A DNA stretch of 8,070 nt from an uncultured Bacteroidota bacterium (GTDB lineage: Bacteria > Bacteroidota > Bacteroidia > Bacteroidales > SZUA-534): assembly GCA_937899145.1 (NCBI GenBank), contig CALBPW010000556.1, positions 1 through 8,070 on the forward strand. The letters are read 5' to 3'. The notes beneath the pieces were generated by a model. It ran no database searches. It was given only the letters and a program-made list of their open reading frames with translations, and was not told the DNA's origin. Positions 1 to 6,094 of the stretch are shown here, one piece after another; the stretch's first letter is position 1; each line of letters starts with the position of its first letter. The position numbers were made by a program, and so were the translations under genes.

Positions 1-219
1 TATATGCGGCACTCCGTCAAGCATTGCCGGCAGTTTCACTACACTCCGGCGCGTGCTCGAGGTTATGATTTCTGCAATATTCTTGCCTGCGACAAATTCT
101 GCCAATTGAGCATCAAAAGAGTCGGCAATTGTACAGCGCTCTACAATTTGCCCATCTTCGATTATTGCCGCTTTACACTGCGTATTTCCTTCATCAATAA
201 TAAGATGGCTCTTCGGCAT
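1..219 (-). CDS. coaX: Type III pantothenate kinase, N-terminal 73 residues (3' end outside window)
   Basis: CoaX phosphorylates pantothenate with ATP, the first step of coenzyme A synthesis, in the cytoplasm. The visible protein begins MPKSHLIIDEGNTQCKAA. IIDEGNT (residues 7-13) matches the D-x-G-N-T phosphate-binding motif at the N-terminus of type III kinases (ASKHA fold). A later stretch, AEIITSSTRR, fits the next strand and turn of that fold. The start is the ATG at 219-217, because an in-frame TGA lies two codons upstream (225-223), so no earlier start is possible. The first 26 bases overlap the end of the unknown upstream gene, which suggests translational coupling. About 70 percent of the usual length of roughly 240-260 residues lies beyond base 1, so the rest of the active site cannot be checked. 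The family call rests on the N-terminal motif and spacing. Confidence 0.85.
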   Translation of the reverse strand, partial: MPKSHLIIDEGNTQCKAAIIEDGQIVERCTIADSFDAQLAEFVAGKNIAEIITSSTRRSVVKLPAMLDGVPHI

Positions 220-724
220 CTTTCAGCAATTCTATCAGTCGGTTGAAGAAGAAAATTTTCAGTACTAAGCCACGGTTTTCGGTGTACGAAAGTTTGATGG
301 CATAAACAAGTTTGCCGTCGCCAAGTGTCCATTGGCGCTCAAAATCTTTGGATGCAAAATCTTTGTCGTCGTTGTTTGTCCATTCGCCTTTACCATCGTC
401 GTCAAAGCCGTAAATATCAAACAATGAGTCGGATATTGTTTGTAACCTTTCTTTTGTTACGTAGCGATTGTTTGCCACCATTGTAACATTAACGTGATTA
501 CTGCCGTTTATGTTTGTCTTATTGTTAAACATGCGGAAAACAACCCGCTCAAAAAGTCCAAGTTCAACGTAGGGGAATCGTTTTTCAAACTCAACCATAA
601 ACACATCTTCAATATCTTTGCTTTGAAGCTCGGTATAGTCGTTGTCGGCAAAAAATTTTGTTAAATCGTACGAGAATAACTCAAGTATGTTGCTTGGTTT
701 GTTTGTTGAATCTAAAATTGACAT
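194..724 (-). CDS. Unrecognised 176-residue cytoplasmic protein
   Basis: I do not recognise this family. The protein has no signal peptide or membrane segment, so it is probably cytoplasmic. Residues 1-66 look helical, with alternating acidic and hydrophobic residues (NDYTELQSKDIEDVFMVEF). Residues 68-90 look like a strand pair (SNHVNVTMVANNRYV). Residues 108-123 form an acidic linker (DDDGKGEWTNNDD). The C-terminal part, from QWTLGDGKLVYAIKLSY to VLKIFFFNRL, looks like a beta hairpin followed by an amphipathic helix. The frame is open back to a TTG at 739, but the ATG at 724 is preferred because Bacteroidota rarely use TTG and the extra residues add nothing. It starts 27 bases after the gldA-like gene and overlaps coaX by 26 bases, so it very likely shares a transcript with both. 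The reading frame and gene context are solid; the function is unknown. Confidence 0.8.
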   Translation of the reverse strand: MSILDSTNKPSNILELFSYDLTKFFADNDYTELQSKDIEDVFMVEFEKRFPYVELGLFERVVFRMFNNKTNINGSNHVNVTMVANNRYVTKERLQTISDSLFDIYGFDDDGKGEWTNNDDKDFASKDFERQWTLGDGKLVYAIKLSYTENRGLVLKIFFFNRLIELLKDAEEPSYY

Positions 725-751
725 GGTAGTAAGTTTCAAAAGGTTAACACT

Positions 752-1660
752 CTATTTATTAGTAAGTTCTTGAAATACTTCTTCAATTGTTCGCTTTCGT
801 GTTTGCATTGACAGTACAACAATTTTATTTTGAACGGCAAAGTTGAAAATATCTTGTCGCGCATCGGATTCAGCAGCCGACTCTACAAGGTACCGATTTT
901 CGCCTTGCGGTTCTACACTTACAATATTAGCAATTTGCCGCAATAGTTGTTCATCAATTTTACAATTAAATTCAACTTCTACCAACTGATTTCCGTCAGT
1001 TGTTTTTTGTTGAATACGTTGTGTCTCGTCGTTGGCAACAAGCCTGCCGTGATCGAGCACGGCAATATGGTTGCAAATAGCTTGCACTTCTTGCATTATG
1101 TGGGTCGATAGCATTATGGTTTTGTCGCGTCCCAAACCGACAATCAGGTTTCTGATTTCGATAATTTGATTAGGGTCGAGGCCTGTTGTTGGTTCGTCGA
1201 GGATTAGAACCTGCGGATTGTGGATTATGGCTTGCGCTATGCCGACACGTTGTTTGTAGCCTTTTGACAGTGTGCCGATTTTTTTATGGCTTTCAGCCCT
1301 AAGACCTGTGCGTTCAATAACCTCTTCCACTGCTTTTTTTGCGTTGCCGATGTTGTAAATATTTGCGGTAAATTGCAGATATTCTTTTACATACATATCG
1401 TGGTAAAGAGGGTTGTTTTCAGGCAGATAGCCAATTATTTTGTGCACCTCTGCCGCATTTCCGGTAACATCAATTCCGTTTACCAAAACTTTTCCGTTTG
1501 TGGGCGAAATCAGTCCTGTAATAATCTTCATCAATGTCGATTTTCCTGCACCATTTGGTCCTAAAAATCCAACAATGCTGCCTGTTTCAATCGTAAAACT
1601 GACATCATCAAGGGCTGTCTGGCTGCCAAATATTTTCGTTATGTTACTTATCTCTATCAT
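752..1660 (-). CDS. gldA: GldA-like ABC transporter ATP-binding protein
   Basis: This is the ATPase subunit of an ABC transporter, 302 residues. From the ATG at 1660 the protein shows Walker A GPNGAGKST (34-42), the Q-loop region GYLPENNPLY (77-86), signature LSKGYKQRVG (131-140), Walker B VLILDEP (151-157), D-loop GLD (160-162) and H-loop STH (185-187). A C-terminal domain of about 85 residues ends in TIEEVFQELTNK. The Q-loop has Glu81 instead of Gln. From memory, the string YLPE-x-NPLY followed by DMYVKEYL is typical of GldA, the ATPase of the Bacteroidota gliding-associated GldAFG transporter, which also occurs in non-gliding species. The frame is open upstream to a TTG at 1714, but homology begins at MIEISNITKIFG, so the ATG is chosen. 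It lies 59 bases after rpiB with no promoter I can see between them. No permease gene is nearby. The role could be another ABC-2-type exporter. Confidence 0.82.
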   Translation of the reverse strand: MIEISNITKIFGSQTALDDVSFTIETGSIVGFLGPNGAGKSTLMKIITGLISPTNGKVLVNGIDVTGNAAEVHKIIGYLPENNPLYHDMYVKEYLQFTANIYNIGNAKKAVEEVIERTGLRAESHKKIGTLSKGYKQRVGIAQAIIHNPQVLILDEPTTGLDPNQIIEIRNLIVGLGRDKTIMLSTHIMQEVQAICNHIAVLDHGRLVANDETQRIQQKTTDGNQLVEVEFNCKIDEQLLRQIANIVSVEPQGENRYLVESAAESDARQDIFNFAVQNKIVVLSMQTRKRTIEEVFQELTNK

Positions 1661-1719
1661 TAAGACAACTGATTTCAGAGGTCGGCTTACGACAATTCCC
1701 AACTCCTGATTCAAAAATT

Positions 1720-2151
1720 CTACTTAACTGGTATTTTATCGATGCGACGCTGATGGCGACCGCCTTCAAATCCTGTGGTTAAGAATGTGTCAACTATCTG
1801 TTTTGCCAAATCGACTGATATAAAGCGCGCTGGAATAGCGCAGATGTTGGCGTTGTTGTGCTGGCGTGCAAGTGCGGCAATATCAGTTGTCCAGCAAAGT
1901 GCTGAGCGTATGCCTTGATGCTTGTTGGCTGTTATGTTGATGCCATTGCCACTGCCACAAAGGGTGATTCCCAAATCGAATTTGCCTTGCTCAACAGCCT
2001 CGGCAAGCGGGTGTGCGACATCAGGGTAATCCATGCTTTCAGGCGAGTTTGTGCCAAAATCGGTTACTGTGTGTCCTTTGCTTTTCAAATATTCAACAAG
2101 AATTTGTTTTGTTTCAAAACCAGCGTGGTCGCTGCCAATTGCTAAATTCAT
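1720..2151 (-). CDS. rpiB: Ribose-5-phosphate isomerase B
   Basis: RpiB interconverts ribose 5-phosphate and ribulose 5-phosphate in the non-oxidative pentose phosphate pathway (cytoplasm, RpiB/LacA/LacB family). At 143 residues it has normal length. Visible motifs are SDHAGF (7-12), DYPD (41-44), CGSGNGI (65-71) with the catalytic cysteine at Cys65, ANK (75-77), RQHNNAN (96-102) with the ring-opening histidine at His98, and EGGRHQRR (129-136) carrying the phosphate-binding arginines. Residue 67 is Ser where E. coli RpiB has Thr68, a conservative change. The ATG at 2151-2149 is the natural start, because the family begins directly with the first strand (MNLAIGSDHAG). It is separated from the upstream tviB-like gene by 132 bases holding repeats, and is followed after 59 bases by the gldA-like gene. 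A LacA/LacB role is less likely, because no galactose-6-phosphate genes are near. Confidence 0.95.
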   Translation of the reverse strand: MNLAIGSDHAGFETKQILVEYLKSKGHTVTDFGTNSPESMDYPDVAHPLAEAVEQGKFDLGITLCGSGNGINITANKHQGIRSALCWTTDIAALARQHNNANICAIPARFISVDLAKQIVDTFLTTGFEGGRHQRRIDKIPVK

Positions 2152-2197
2152 GATTATAAAGTTTTAAGTTCCAATTCGATAGTAAGTATAAAATGTA

Positions 2198-2239
2198 ATG
2201 TGCAAAGTTTAGAGTGTAGAGTTTAGTGTGTAAAGGTTG
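2198..2239. repeat. Three imperfect 14-base direct repeats in the rpiB upstream gap
   Basis: Three head-to-tail units are visible: atgtgcaaagttta (2198-2211), gagtgtagagttta (2212-2225) and gtgtgtaaaggttg (2226-2239). They share a G-T-G-T/C-A-x-A-G-T/G-T core and are strongly purine-rich on the plus strand. The sequence resembles another tandem repeat at 4993-5034: both contain gtagagt followed a few bases later by gtgtaaag. On the minus strand the first unit carries AAACTTTG about 45 bases before the rpiB start, a partial match to the Bacteroidota TAnnTTTG element, so it could double as a weak promoter. That reading is inference. Confidence 0.6.
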
Positions 2240-2269
2240 ATGGTTTGCATTTTCCTGATTTCTAAATCC

Positions 2270-2283
2270 TTATTTGTAAATAA
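2270..2283. terminator. Possible weak hairpin directly after the tviB-like stop
   Basis: TTATTTGTAAATAA has 6-base arms (TTATTT and AAATAA) around two central bases, and it begins immediately after the TAG stop of the tviB-like gene. The arms contain only A and T, and no clear T-run follows on the transcribed strand. As an intrinsic terminator it would be weak. Its position is suggestive, but chance occurrence in AT-rich DNA is quite possible. Confidence 0.2.
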
Positions 2284-3549
2284 CTATAGTCTCGCGTCAA
2301 CCATTTCTTTTGGCAAAAATCCTTTTACATCAAAAAGGACATGTTTTTCGCGGAAGACATTTTCGAGATTACGGCCGCGGAATTTTTCGTGTCCGACAGC
2401 CAAAATCACTGCGTCAAATTTAGCATCGGGCAGGTCGTTGACAATGTCGAGCCCGTACTCACGATTGACGGTAGCGGCATTTGCCCAAGGGTCGCAAATG
2501 GTGATATTGAGGTTGTACTCTTGCAACGATTCCACAATGTCGTACACCTTGGTGTTGCGCACATCGGGGCAGTTCTCTTTAAAGGTGAATCCCAAAATCA
2601 GAATATTGGAGTTGAGCACTTGAATGCCTTTTTTCAGCATCAGCTTAACAACTTGATTGGCGACATAATCGCCCATGCTATCATTCATTCGGCGACCAGC
2701 CAATATTATTTCGGGATTGTAGCCGTGGCGTTGCGCGCATTGTGCAAGATAATAAGGGTCAACACCGATGCAGTGTCCGCCCACAAGTCCGGGCTTGAAT
2801 GGCAAAAAGTTCCATTTTGTTGAAGCGGCTTCAAGCACTTCGTTTGTATCGATGTCCATCCGTGTGAAAATTTTCGACAATTCGTTTACAAAAGCGATGT
2901 TGATGTCTCGTTGTGAGTTTTCGATGACTTTTGCGGCCTCTGCCACTTTAATCGATGGCGCAAGGTGCGTGCCTGCTGTTATCACCGACGAGTAAACTTC
3001 ATTGATTTTTTGTCCGATTTCAGGTGTCGAACCAGATGTTATCTTCTTGATTTTCTCAACGGTATGCTGTTTGTCCCCCGGATTGATGCGCTCTGGCGAG
3101 TAGCCTGCAAAAAAATCGGCATTGAATTTTAAACCAGATATTTTTTCGATAACCGGAATACATTCGTCTTCTGTTACACCTGGGTAAACAGTTGATTCAT
3201 AAACAACTATATCGCCTTTCGATATTACTTTGCCTACGGTTGTGCTTGCGCCATAAAGCGGCGACAGGTCGGGTGTTTTATCGTTGTTGACCGGCGTTGG
3301 CACAGCCACTACATAAAAGTTACACGAGCGTATCTCCTCAATGTCGGTTGTGCACCGGAAACCATTCTGCAAAGCCGATTGCAACAGTTTATCATCAACT
3401 TCAAGAGTAGTGTCGTGCCCACACATTAGGGCATCAACACGTGCTTGATTCATATCGAAGCCTATAGTTTTATATTTTGTTGAAAACAGCCGTGCAAGCG
3501 GTAACCCGACATATCCCAATCCTATTACACAAATTTTTGTTTCATTCAT
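2284..3549 (-). CDS. tviB: UDP-N-acetylhexosamine 6-dehydrogenase (TviB/WbpO type)
   Basis: This NAD-dependent enzyme oxidises C6 of a UDP-HexNAc twice to give the uronate. Salmonella TviB uses UDP-GlcNAc; Pseudomonas WbpO is described as using UDP-GalNAc. The protein has 421 residues, normal for the family. It shows the NAD-binding GLGYVG (10-15), VPTP (83-86), YESTVYPG (117-124), GYSPERINPGD (149-159) with the family glutamate, AEAAKVIENSQRD (203-215) with catalytic Lys207, and VGGHCIGVDPYYL (257-269) with nucleophile Cys260 and Asp264. ILGFTFKENCPDVRNT (318-333) belongs to the C-terminal UDP-binding domain. The SPERINPGD and GHCIGVDPYY strings separate it from UDP-glucose dehydrogenases such as the one at 6094-7404. 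The ATG at 3549 lies 7 bases after the stop of the epimerase gene, so the two form a tight operon. Family membership is near certain; the exact substrate (GlcNAc or GalNAc) is inferred. Confidence 0.92.
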   Translation of the reverse strand: MNETKICVIGLGYVGLPLARLFSTKYKTIGFDMNQARVDALMCGHDTTLEVDDKLLQSALQNGFRCTTDIEEIRSCNFYVVAVPTPVNNDKTPDLSPLYGASTTVGKVISKGDIVVYESTVYPGVTEDECIPVIEKISGLKFNADFFAGYSPERINPGDKQHTVEKIKKITSGSTPEIGQKINEVYSSVITAGTHLAPSIKVAEAAKVIENSQRDINIAFVNELSKIFTRMDIDTNEVLEAASTKWNFLPFKPGLVGGHCIGVDPYYLAQCAQRHGYNPEIILAGRRMNDSMGDYVANQVVKLMLKKGIQVLNSNILILGFTFKENCPDVRNTKVYDIVESLQEYNLNITICDPWANAATVNREYGLDIVNDLPDAKFDAVILAVGHEKFRGRNLENVFREKHVLFDVKGFLPKEMVDARL

Positions 3550-3556
3550 ATTCTGT

Positions 3557-4531
3557 CTATTTCAAATTTTTCCAATACCAATTAGTTGCTTCTTTTAAGC
3601 CCTCTTTGAAGTAAAACTTCGGTTTGTAATCAAGCAGTTGCGCTGCCTTTTCGATTGAGGCAAGCGAGTGTGGAATATCGCCAGCACGGTTTGGGCCGTA
3701 GACAGGTTCAATTTTGGCGATTTCGGAATCGTAAGCTGATAAATTTTCTCGCAGATATCCAAATAGTTGGTTCAGCGTTATGCGCTCTCCACAAGCAGTG
3801 TTGTAAATCTGATTTACAGCATCCGGATTTGTTGTCTGCATGGCTAATAAATTCATTTGCAGCACATTATCGATATACGTGAAATCGCGGCTATACTCGC
3901 CTGTTCCGTTTATAGTTGGTTGCTCGTGGTTAAGCAACTTCTTGACAAACAGCGGAATAACTGCCGCGTATGCGCCATTTGGGTCTTGCCGGCGACCGAA
4001 AACATTAAAATAGCGCAAACCGATGTATTCAATTCCGTAGGTACGTGCAAAAACATCGGCATATAACTCATTGACATACTTTGTGATAGCGTATGGTGAC
4101 AATGGTTTTCCTATAACATCTTCAACTTTTGGTAGTGCAGTAGAATCGCCATAGGTTGACGAGCTGGCCGCAAAAATGAATCGCCGCGCTTTGGCATTGC
4201 GAGCGGCAATGAGCATATTTAGAAATCCGCCTATATTGACAGCGTTGGTGGTTGCAGGGTCTTTTATTGAGCGCGGAACGGAGCCAAGCGCTGCCTCGTG
4301 CAAAACATAATCGGCGCCGCCGACAGCCGTTTGGCAGTCGCTCAGATTGCGGATGTCGCCGACAATAAGGGTAAAATTGTCGGAAAATCCAGTTAGCAAA
4401 TGGCTGATATTTTCGATATGGCCAGTTGAGAAATTATCAAGACAAACAACCGTGTGCCCAAGGTGCAAAAGCATCTCGCATAAGTTTGACCCTATAAATC
4501 CAGCGCCGCCTGTTACTAATATTTTGCTCAT
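3557..4531 (-). CDS. tviC: UDP-hexosaminuronate / UDP-HexNAc 4-epimerase (TviC/WbpP type)
   Basis: This extended short-chain dehydrogenase/reductase inverts C4 of a UDP sugar. TviC turns UDP-GlcNAcA into UDP-GalNAcA, while WbpP prefers UDP-GlcNAc. The protein has 324 residues. It shows the NAD-binding TGGAGFIG (7-14), LDNFSTG (31-37), GDIRN (58-62), HEAALGSVPRS (78-88), AASSSTYGD (121-129), catalytic Tyr147 and Lys151 in SPYAITKY, and RYFNVFGRRQDPNGAYAAVI (173-192). From memory, the last string and AALGSVPRS are close to TviC and WbpP and differ from GalE. The frame is open to a GTG at 4567, but the ATG at 4531 is chosen: it starts directly at the Rossmann strand, and a -7 promoter element covers 4574-4567, so the longer form would begin upstream of transcription. 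It lies 7 bases before tviB. The order of epimerisation and oxidation is not decided by sequence. Confidence 0.92.
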   Translation of the reverse strand: MSKILVTGGAGFIGSNLCEMLLHLGHTVVCLDNFSTGHIENISHLLTGFSDNFTLIVGDIRNLSDCQTAVGGADYVLHEAALGSVPRSIKDPATTNAVNIGGFLNMLIAARNAKARRFIFAASSSTYGDSTALPKVEDVIGKPLSPYAITKYVNELYADVFARTYGIEYIGLRYFNVFGRRQDPNGAYAAVIPLFVKKLLNHEQPTINGTGEYSRDFTYIDNVLQMNLLAMQTTNPDAVNQIYNTACGERITLNQLFGYLRENLSAYDSEIAKIEPVYGPNRAGDIPHSLASIEKAAQLLDYKPKFYFKEGLKEATNWYWKNLK

Positions 4532-4566
4532 TTGCTGATAAAAATTGTCAAATTTTCGACATGGCA

Positions 4567-4574
4567 CAAAGGTA
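4567..4574 (-). promoter_or_regulatory. Bacteroidota -7 promoter element for the tviC-tviB pair
   Basis: On the minus strand these bases read TACCTTTG, an exact match to the Bacteroidota primary-sigma -7 consensus TAnnTTTG. Transcription would start a few bases downstream, near 4560, leaving a leader of roughly 30 bases before the ATG at 4531. I see no clear TTTG at the expected -33 position (around 4590-4600). The element marks the tviCB-like pair as an operon with its own promoter. It also argues against the GTG at 4567 as a translation start. Confidence 0.6.
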
Positions 4575-4992
4575 ATTATTTGAGCGATAATTGATGAATT
4601 TTAGAAGTGTTTAAATAGTTATTACGGCAAATAAAGTTTAGAAAAACTGAATTACAATAAGACAATTCCTGAAATTGTAGATTTTTTACGCCCATTTCGA
4701 TAGGCTTCTTATTTCTTGCGCACAATGCGAAATTCTTATAATAATCACTCGCGATGCAATAATTCCGAGTATGATGTTAAAACTATGTGGTAAAAGTTAC
4801 ATCCAATATTTTCTTGCTAAATATCAAAAATGCGATGCTTCCGATGTTCGAAATGTCAGAAAAAACCAGCCTGCGATAATGAGGGTGATAAAGCATGCTC
4901 CTATTATTCAAACGGTATAAACATATCACCAGCCGTTTCTTGCCGCTATGGAATGCCAATCCGCCCGGTGTGCGACCCATTGTGGGATAAGA
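4575..4992. other. Long intergenic gap with a doubtful 65-codon ORF and a GC-rich island
   Basis: This is the bulk of the 528-base gap between the two sugar-nucleotide modules. Most of it is AT-rich with no gene I can support. A minus-strand ORF at 4980-4783 starts with ATG and encodes 65 residues (beginning MGRTPGGLAFHSGKK). It matches no family I know, is followed by no gene in phase, and has an odd, arginine- and tyrosine-rich middle. Bases 4928-4980, covering its first codons, are about 60 percent GC (32 of 53), in contrast to the AT-rich DNA around them. This could be a worn gene remnant, a dispersed repeat or a structured RNA. A small hairpin (ACAATT at 4662-4667, AATTGT at 4673-4678) is followed on the plus strand by six T (4682-4687), but no plus-strand gene precedes it. 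No tRNA is seen. Confidence 0.4.
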
Positions 4993-5034
4993 AGTAAGGT
5001 GAAGATGGGGTAGAGTAAGGTGTAAAGTGTACAG
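4993..5034. repeat. Two imperfect 21-base direct repeats after the GlcA epimerase gene
   Basis: The nine-base string agtaaggtg occurs at 4993-5001 and again at 5014-5022, 21 bases apart. The following 12 bases are partly similar (aagatggggtag and taaagtgtacag), giving two tandem 21-base units. The DNA is purine-rich on the plus strand. It shares gtagagt (5010-5016) followed by gtgtaaag (5020-5027) with the repeat at 2198-2239, in the same orientation. It lies 25 bases downstream of the epimerase stop. Confidence 0.55.
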
Positions 5035-5059
5035 AGTGATAAACTTGCAACTTGTTAAT

Positions 5060-6094
5060 TTACAGCTTACAATTCAGAATCAGCATGTATCCTTCGGCTT
5101 TAAACCAGTCGGCAAATTTTCTAATGCCCTCGTGCAATTGTGTTTTTGGGCGATAACCAAAATCGCGCTCAAAGGCTGACGTGTCGGCAAATGTTTGATA
5201 CACATCGGCAAGTTGCATTGGCAACAGATTCTTTTGCGCCTTGCGCCCCAATGCCATTTCAAGTTCCAAGATAAAATCGGAAAGCAACACTGGCGATGAG
5301 CAACCAAGATTATAAATTGAGTGCAGGGACTCTTCCGAGTTTGATATTTTACTGACAACCAGCATTATACCATCAACAATATCATCAATGTAAGTAAAAT
5401 CGCGCAACATGTTGCCCGAGTTGAAAACTTGCAAAGGCTGATTGTTCATAATAGCTTGCGCAAATAGCATTGGCGCCATATCGGCTCGCCCCCACGGACC
5501 GTAAACCGAGAAAAAACGCAAGCCAACAGCCGTCAGATTGTACAAGTTTGAATAGCAAGCCGCCATCAATTCATCGGCTTTTTTGGTAACTGCGTATAGG
5601 TTTGTCGGATTGTTGGTATGATCGGTTTCAGCAAATGGCACTTTACTGTTGCCGCCATACACGCTACTCGACGATGCGTAAATCAAGCGTTTAACATTGT
5701 AGCGTTGACAACATTCCAAAATATTCAAAAATCCTGTTATGTTGCTATCAATGTAAGCAAATGGCTCTGCAACAGAATGGCGCATTCCTGCGTGCGCCGC
5801 AAGGTTTATAATTAAATCAAATTTTTCTGATTCAAATATGACTGGCAGATTCTCTCGGTCTTCGATGCCCAATTTAACAAACCGGAAATTCTGATATACA
5901 GAGCTTTGCGTAATTTTGTCGGTTTGTACATTGTTTTCAACGATGCCCAAAACCGAAAGTCGCGCTTTTTTCAGATTTACAGCGTAGTAGCTATTGATGT
6001 TGTCGACGCCTAAAACCGAATGTCCGGCATTTAGCAGCCTAAGTGCAGTGTGGAAACCAATGAATCCGGCCGCTCCTGTTACAAGAATTTTCAT
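5060..6094 (-). CDS. UDP-glucuronate 4-epimerase (extended SDR)
   Basis: This NAD-dependent enzyme inverts C4 of UDP-glucuronate to give UDP-galacturonate in the cytoplasm (the LpsL/Cap1J and plant GAE group). The protein has 344 residues. It shows the NAD-binding TGAAGFIG (6-13), DNINSYY followed by a LKKARL insertion (31-46) typical of GlcA epimerases, NLAAHAGMRHS (97-107), ASSSSVYG (140-147), catalytic Tyr167 and Lys171 in NLYAVTKKADE, and RFFSVYGPWGRADMAP (193-208). GPWGR-x-DMA is, from memory, a hallmark of the UDP-GlcA epimerase group rather than GalE. The ATG at 6094-6092 shares one base with the ugd stop (TGATG), so translation is probably coupled. The last residues, YMLILNCKL, run past the usual end after WFKAEG and look like read-through into AT-rich gap sequence. 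A dTDP-glucose dehydratase is less likely, given Lys171 and the absence of RmlB motifs. Confidence 0.9.
   Translation of the reverse strand: MKILVTGAAGFIGFHTALRLLNAGHSVLGVDNINSYYAVNLKKARLSVLGIVENNVQTDKITQSSVYQNFRFVKLGIEDRENLPVIFESEKFDLIINLAAHAGMRHSVAEPFAYIDSNITGFLNILECCQRYNVKRLIYASSSSVYGGNSKVPFAETDHTNNPTNLYAVTKKADELMAACYSNLYNLTAVGLRFFSVYGPWGRADMAPMLFAQAIMNNQPLQVFNSGNMLRDFTYIDDIVDGIMLVVSKISNSEESLHSIYNLGCSSPVLLSDFILELEMALGRKAQKNLLPMQLADVYQTFADTSAFERDFGYRPKTQLHEGIRKFADWFKAEGYMLILNCKL

Noticed and set aside
4..246. Plus-strand 80-codon frame at the left edge
   Set aside because: It is antisense to coaX, whose DEGNT motif and overlap with the upstream gene explain the sequence.
752..1714. Longer gldA-like protein starting at the TTG at 1714
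   Set aside because: The 18 extra residues do not resemble the family, TTG is rare as a start in Bacteroidota, and the ATG at 1660 begins exactly at the first conserved strand.
2237..2995. Plus-strand open frames opposite the tviB-like gene
   Set aside because: They lie antisense to a gene with full catalytic motifs and show no domain of their own; they are frame shadows.
3557..4567. Longer TviC-like protein starting at the GTG at 4567
   Set aside because: The GTG lies within the predicted -7 promoter element, and the added residues precede the Rossmann strand without similarity to the family.
4662..4687. Hairpin plus T-run as an intrinsic terminator
   Set aside because: The stem is six AT-rich pairs and the T-run is on the plus strand, where no gene precedes it. 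Chance is the simpler explanation.
4747..4770. Inverted repeat ACTCG...CGAGT in the long gap
   Set aside because: Five-base arms with a 14-base loop are expected by chance and match no known operator.
4783..4980. 65-codon minus-strand ORF as a real small gene
   Set aside because: It has an ATG but no recognisable domain, no promoter element with correct spacing before it, and an unusual amino acid make-up. It is kept only as part of the gap description.
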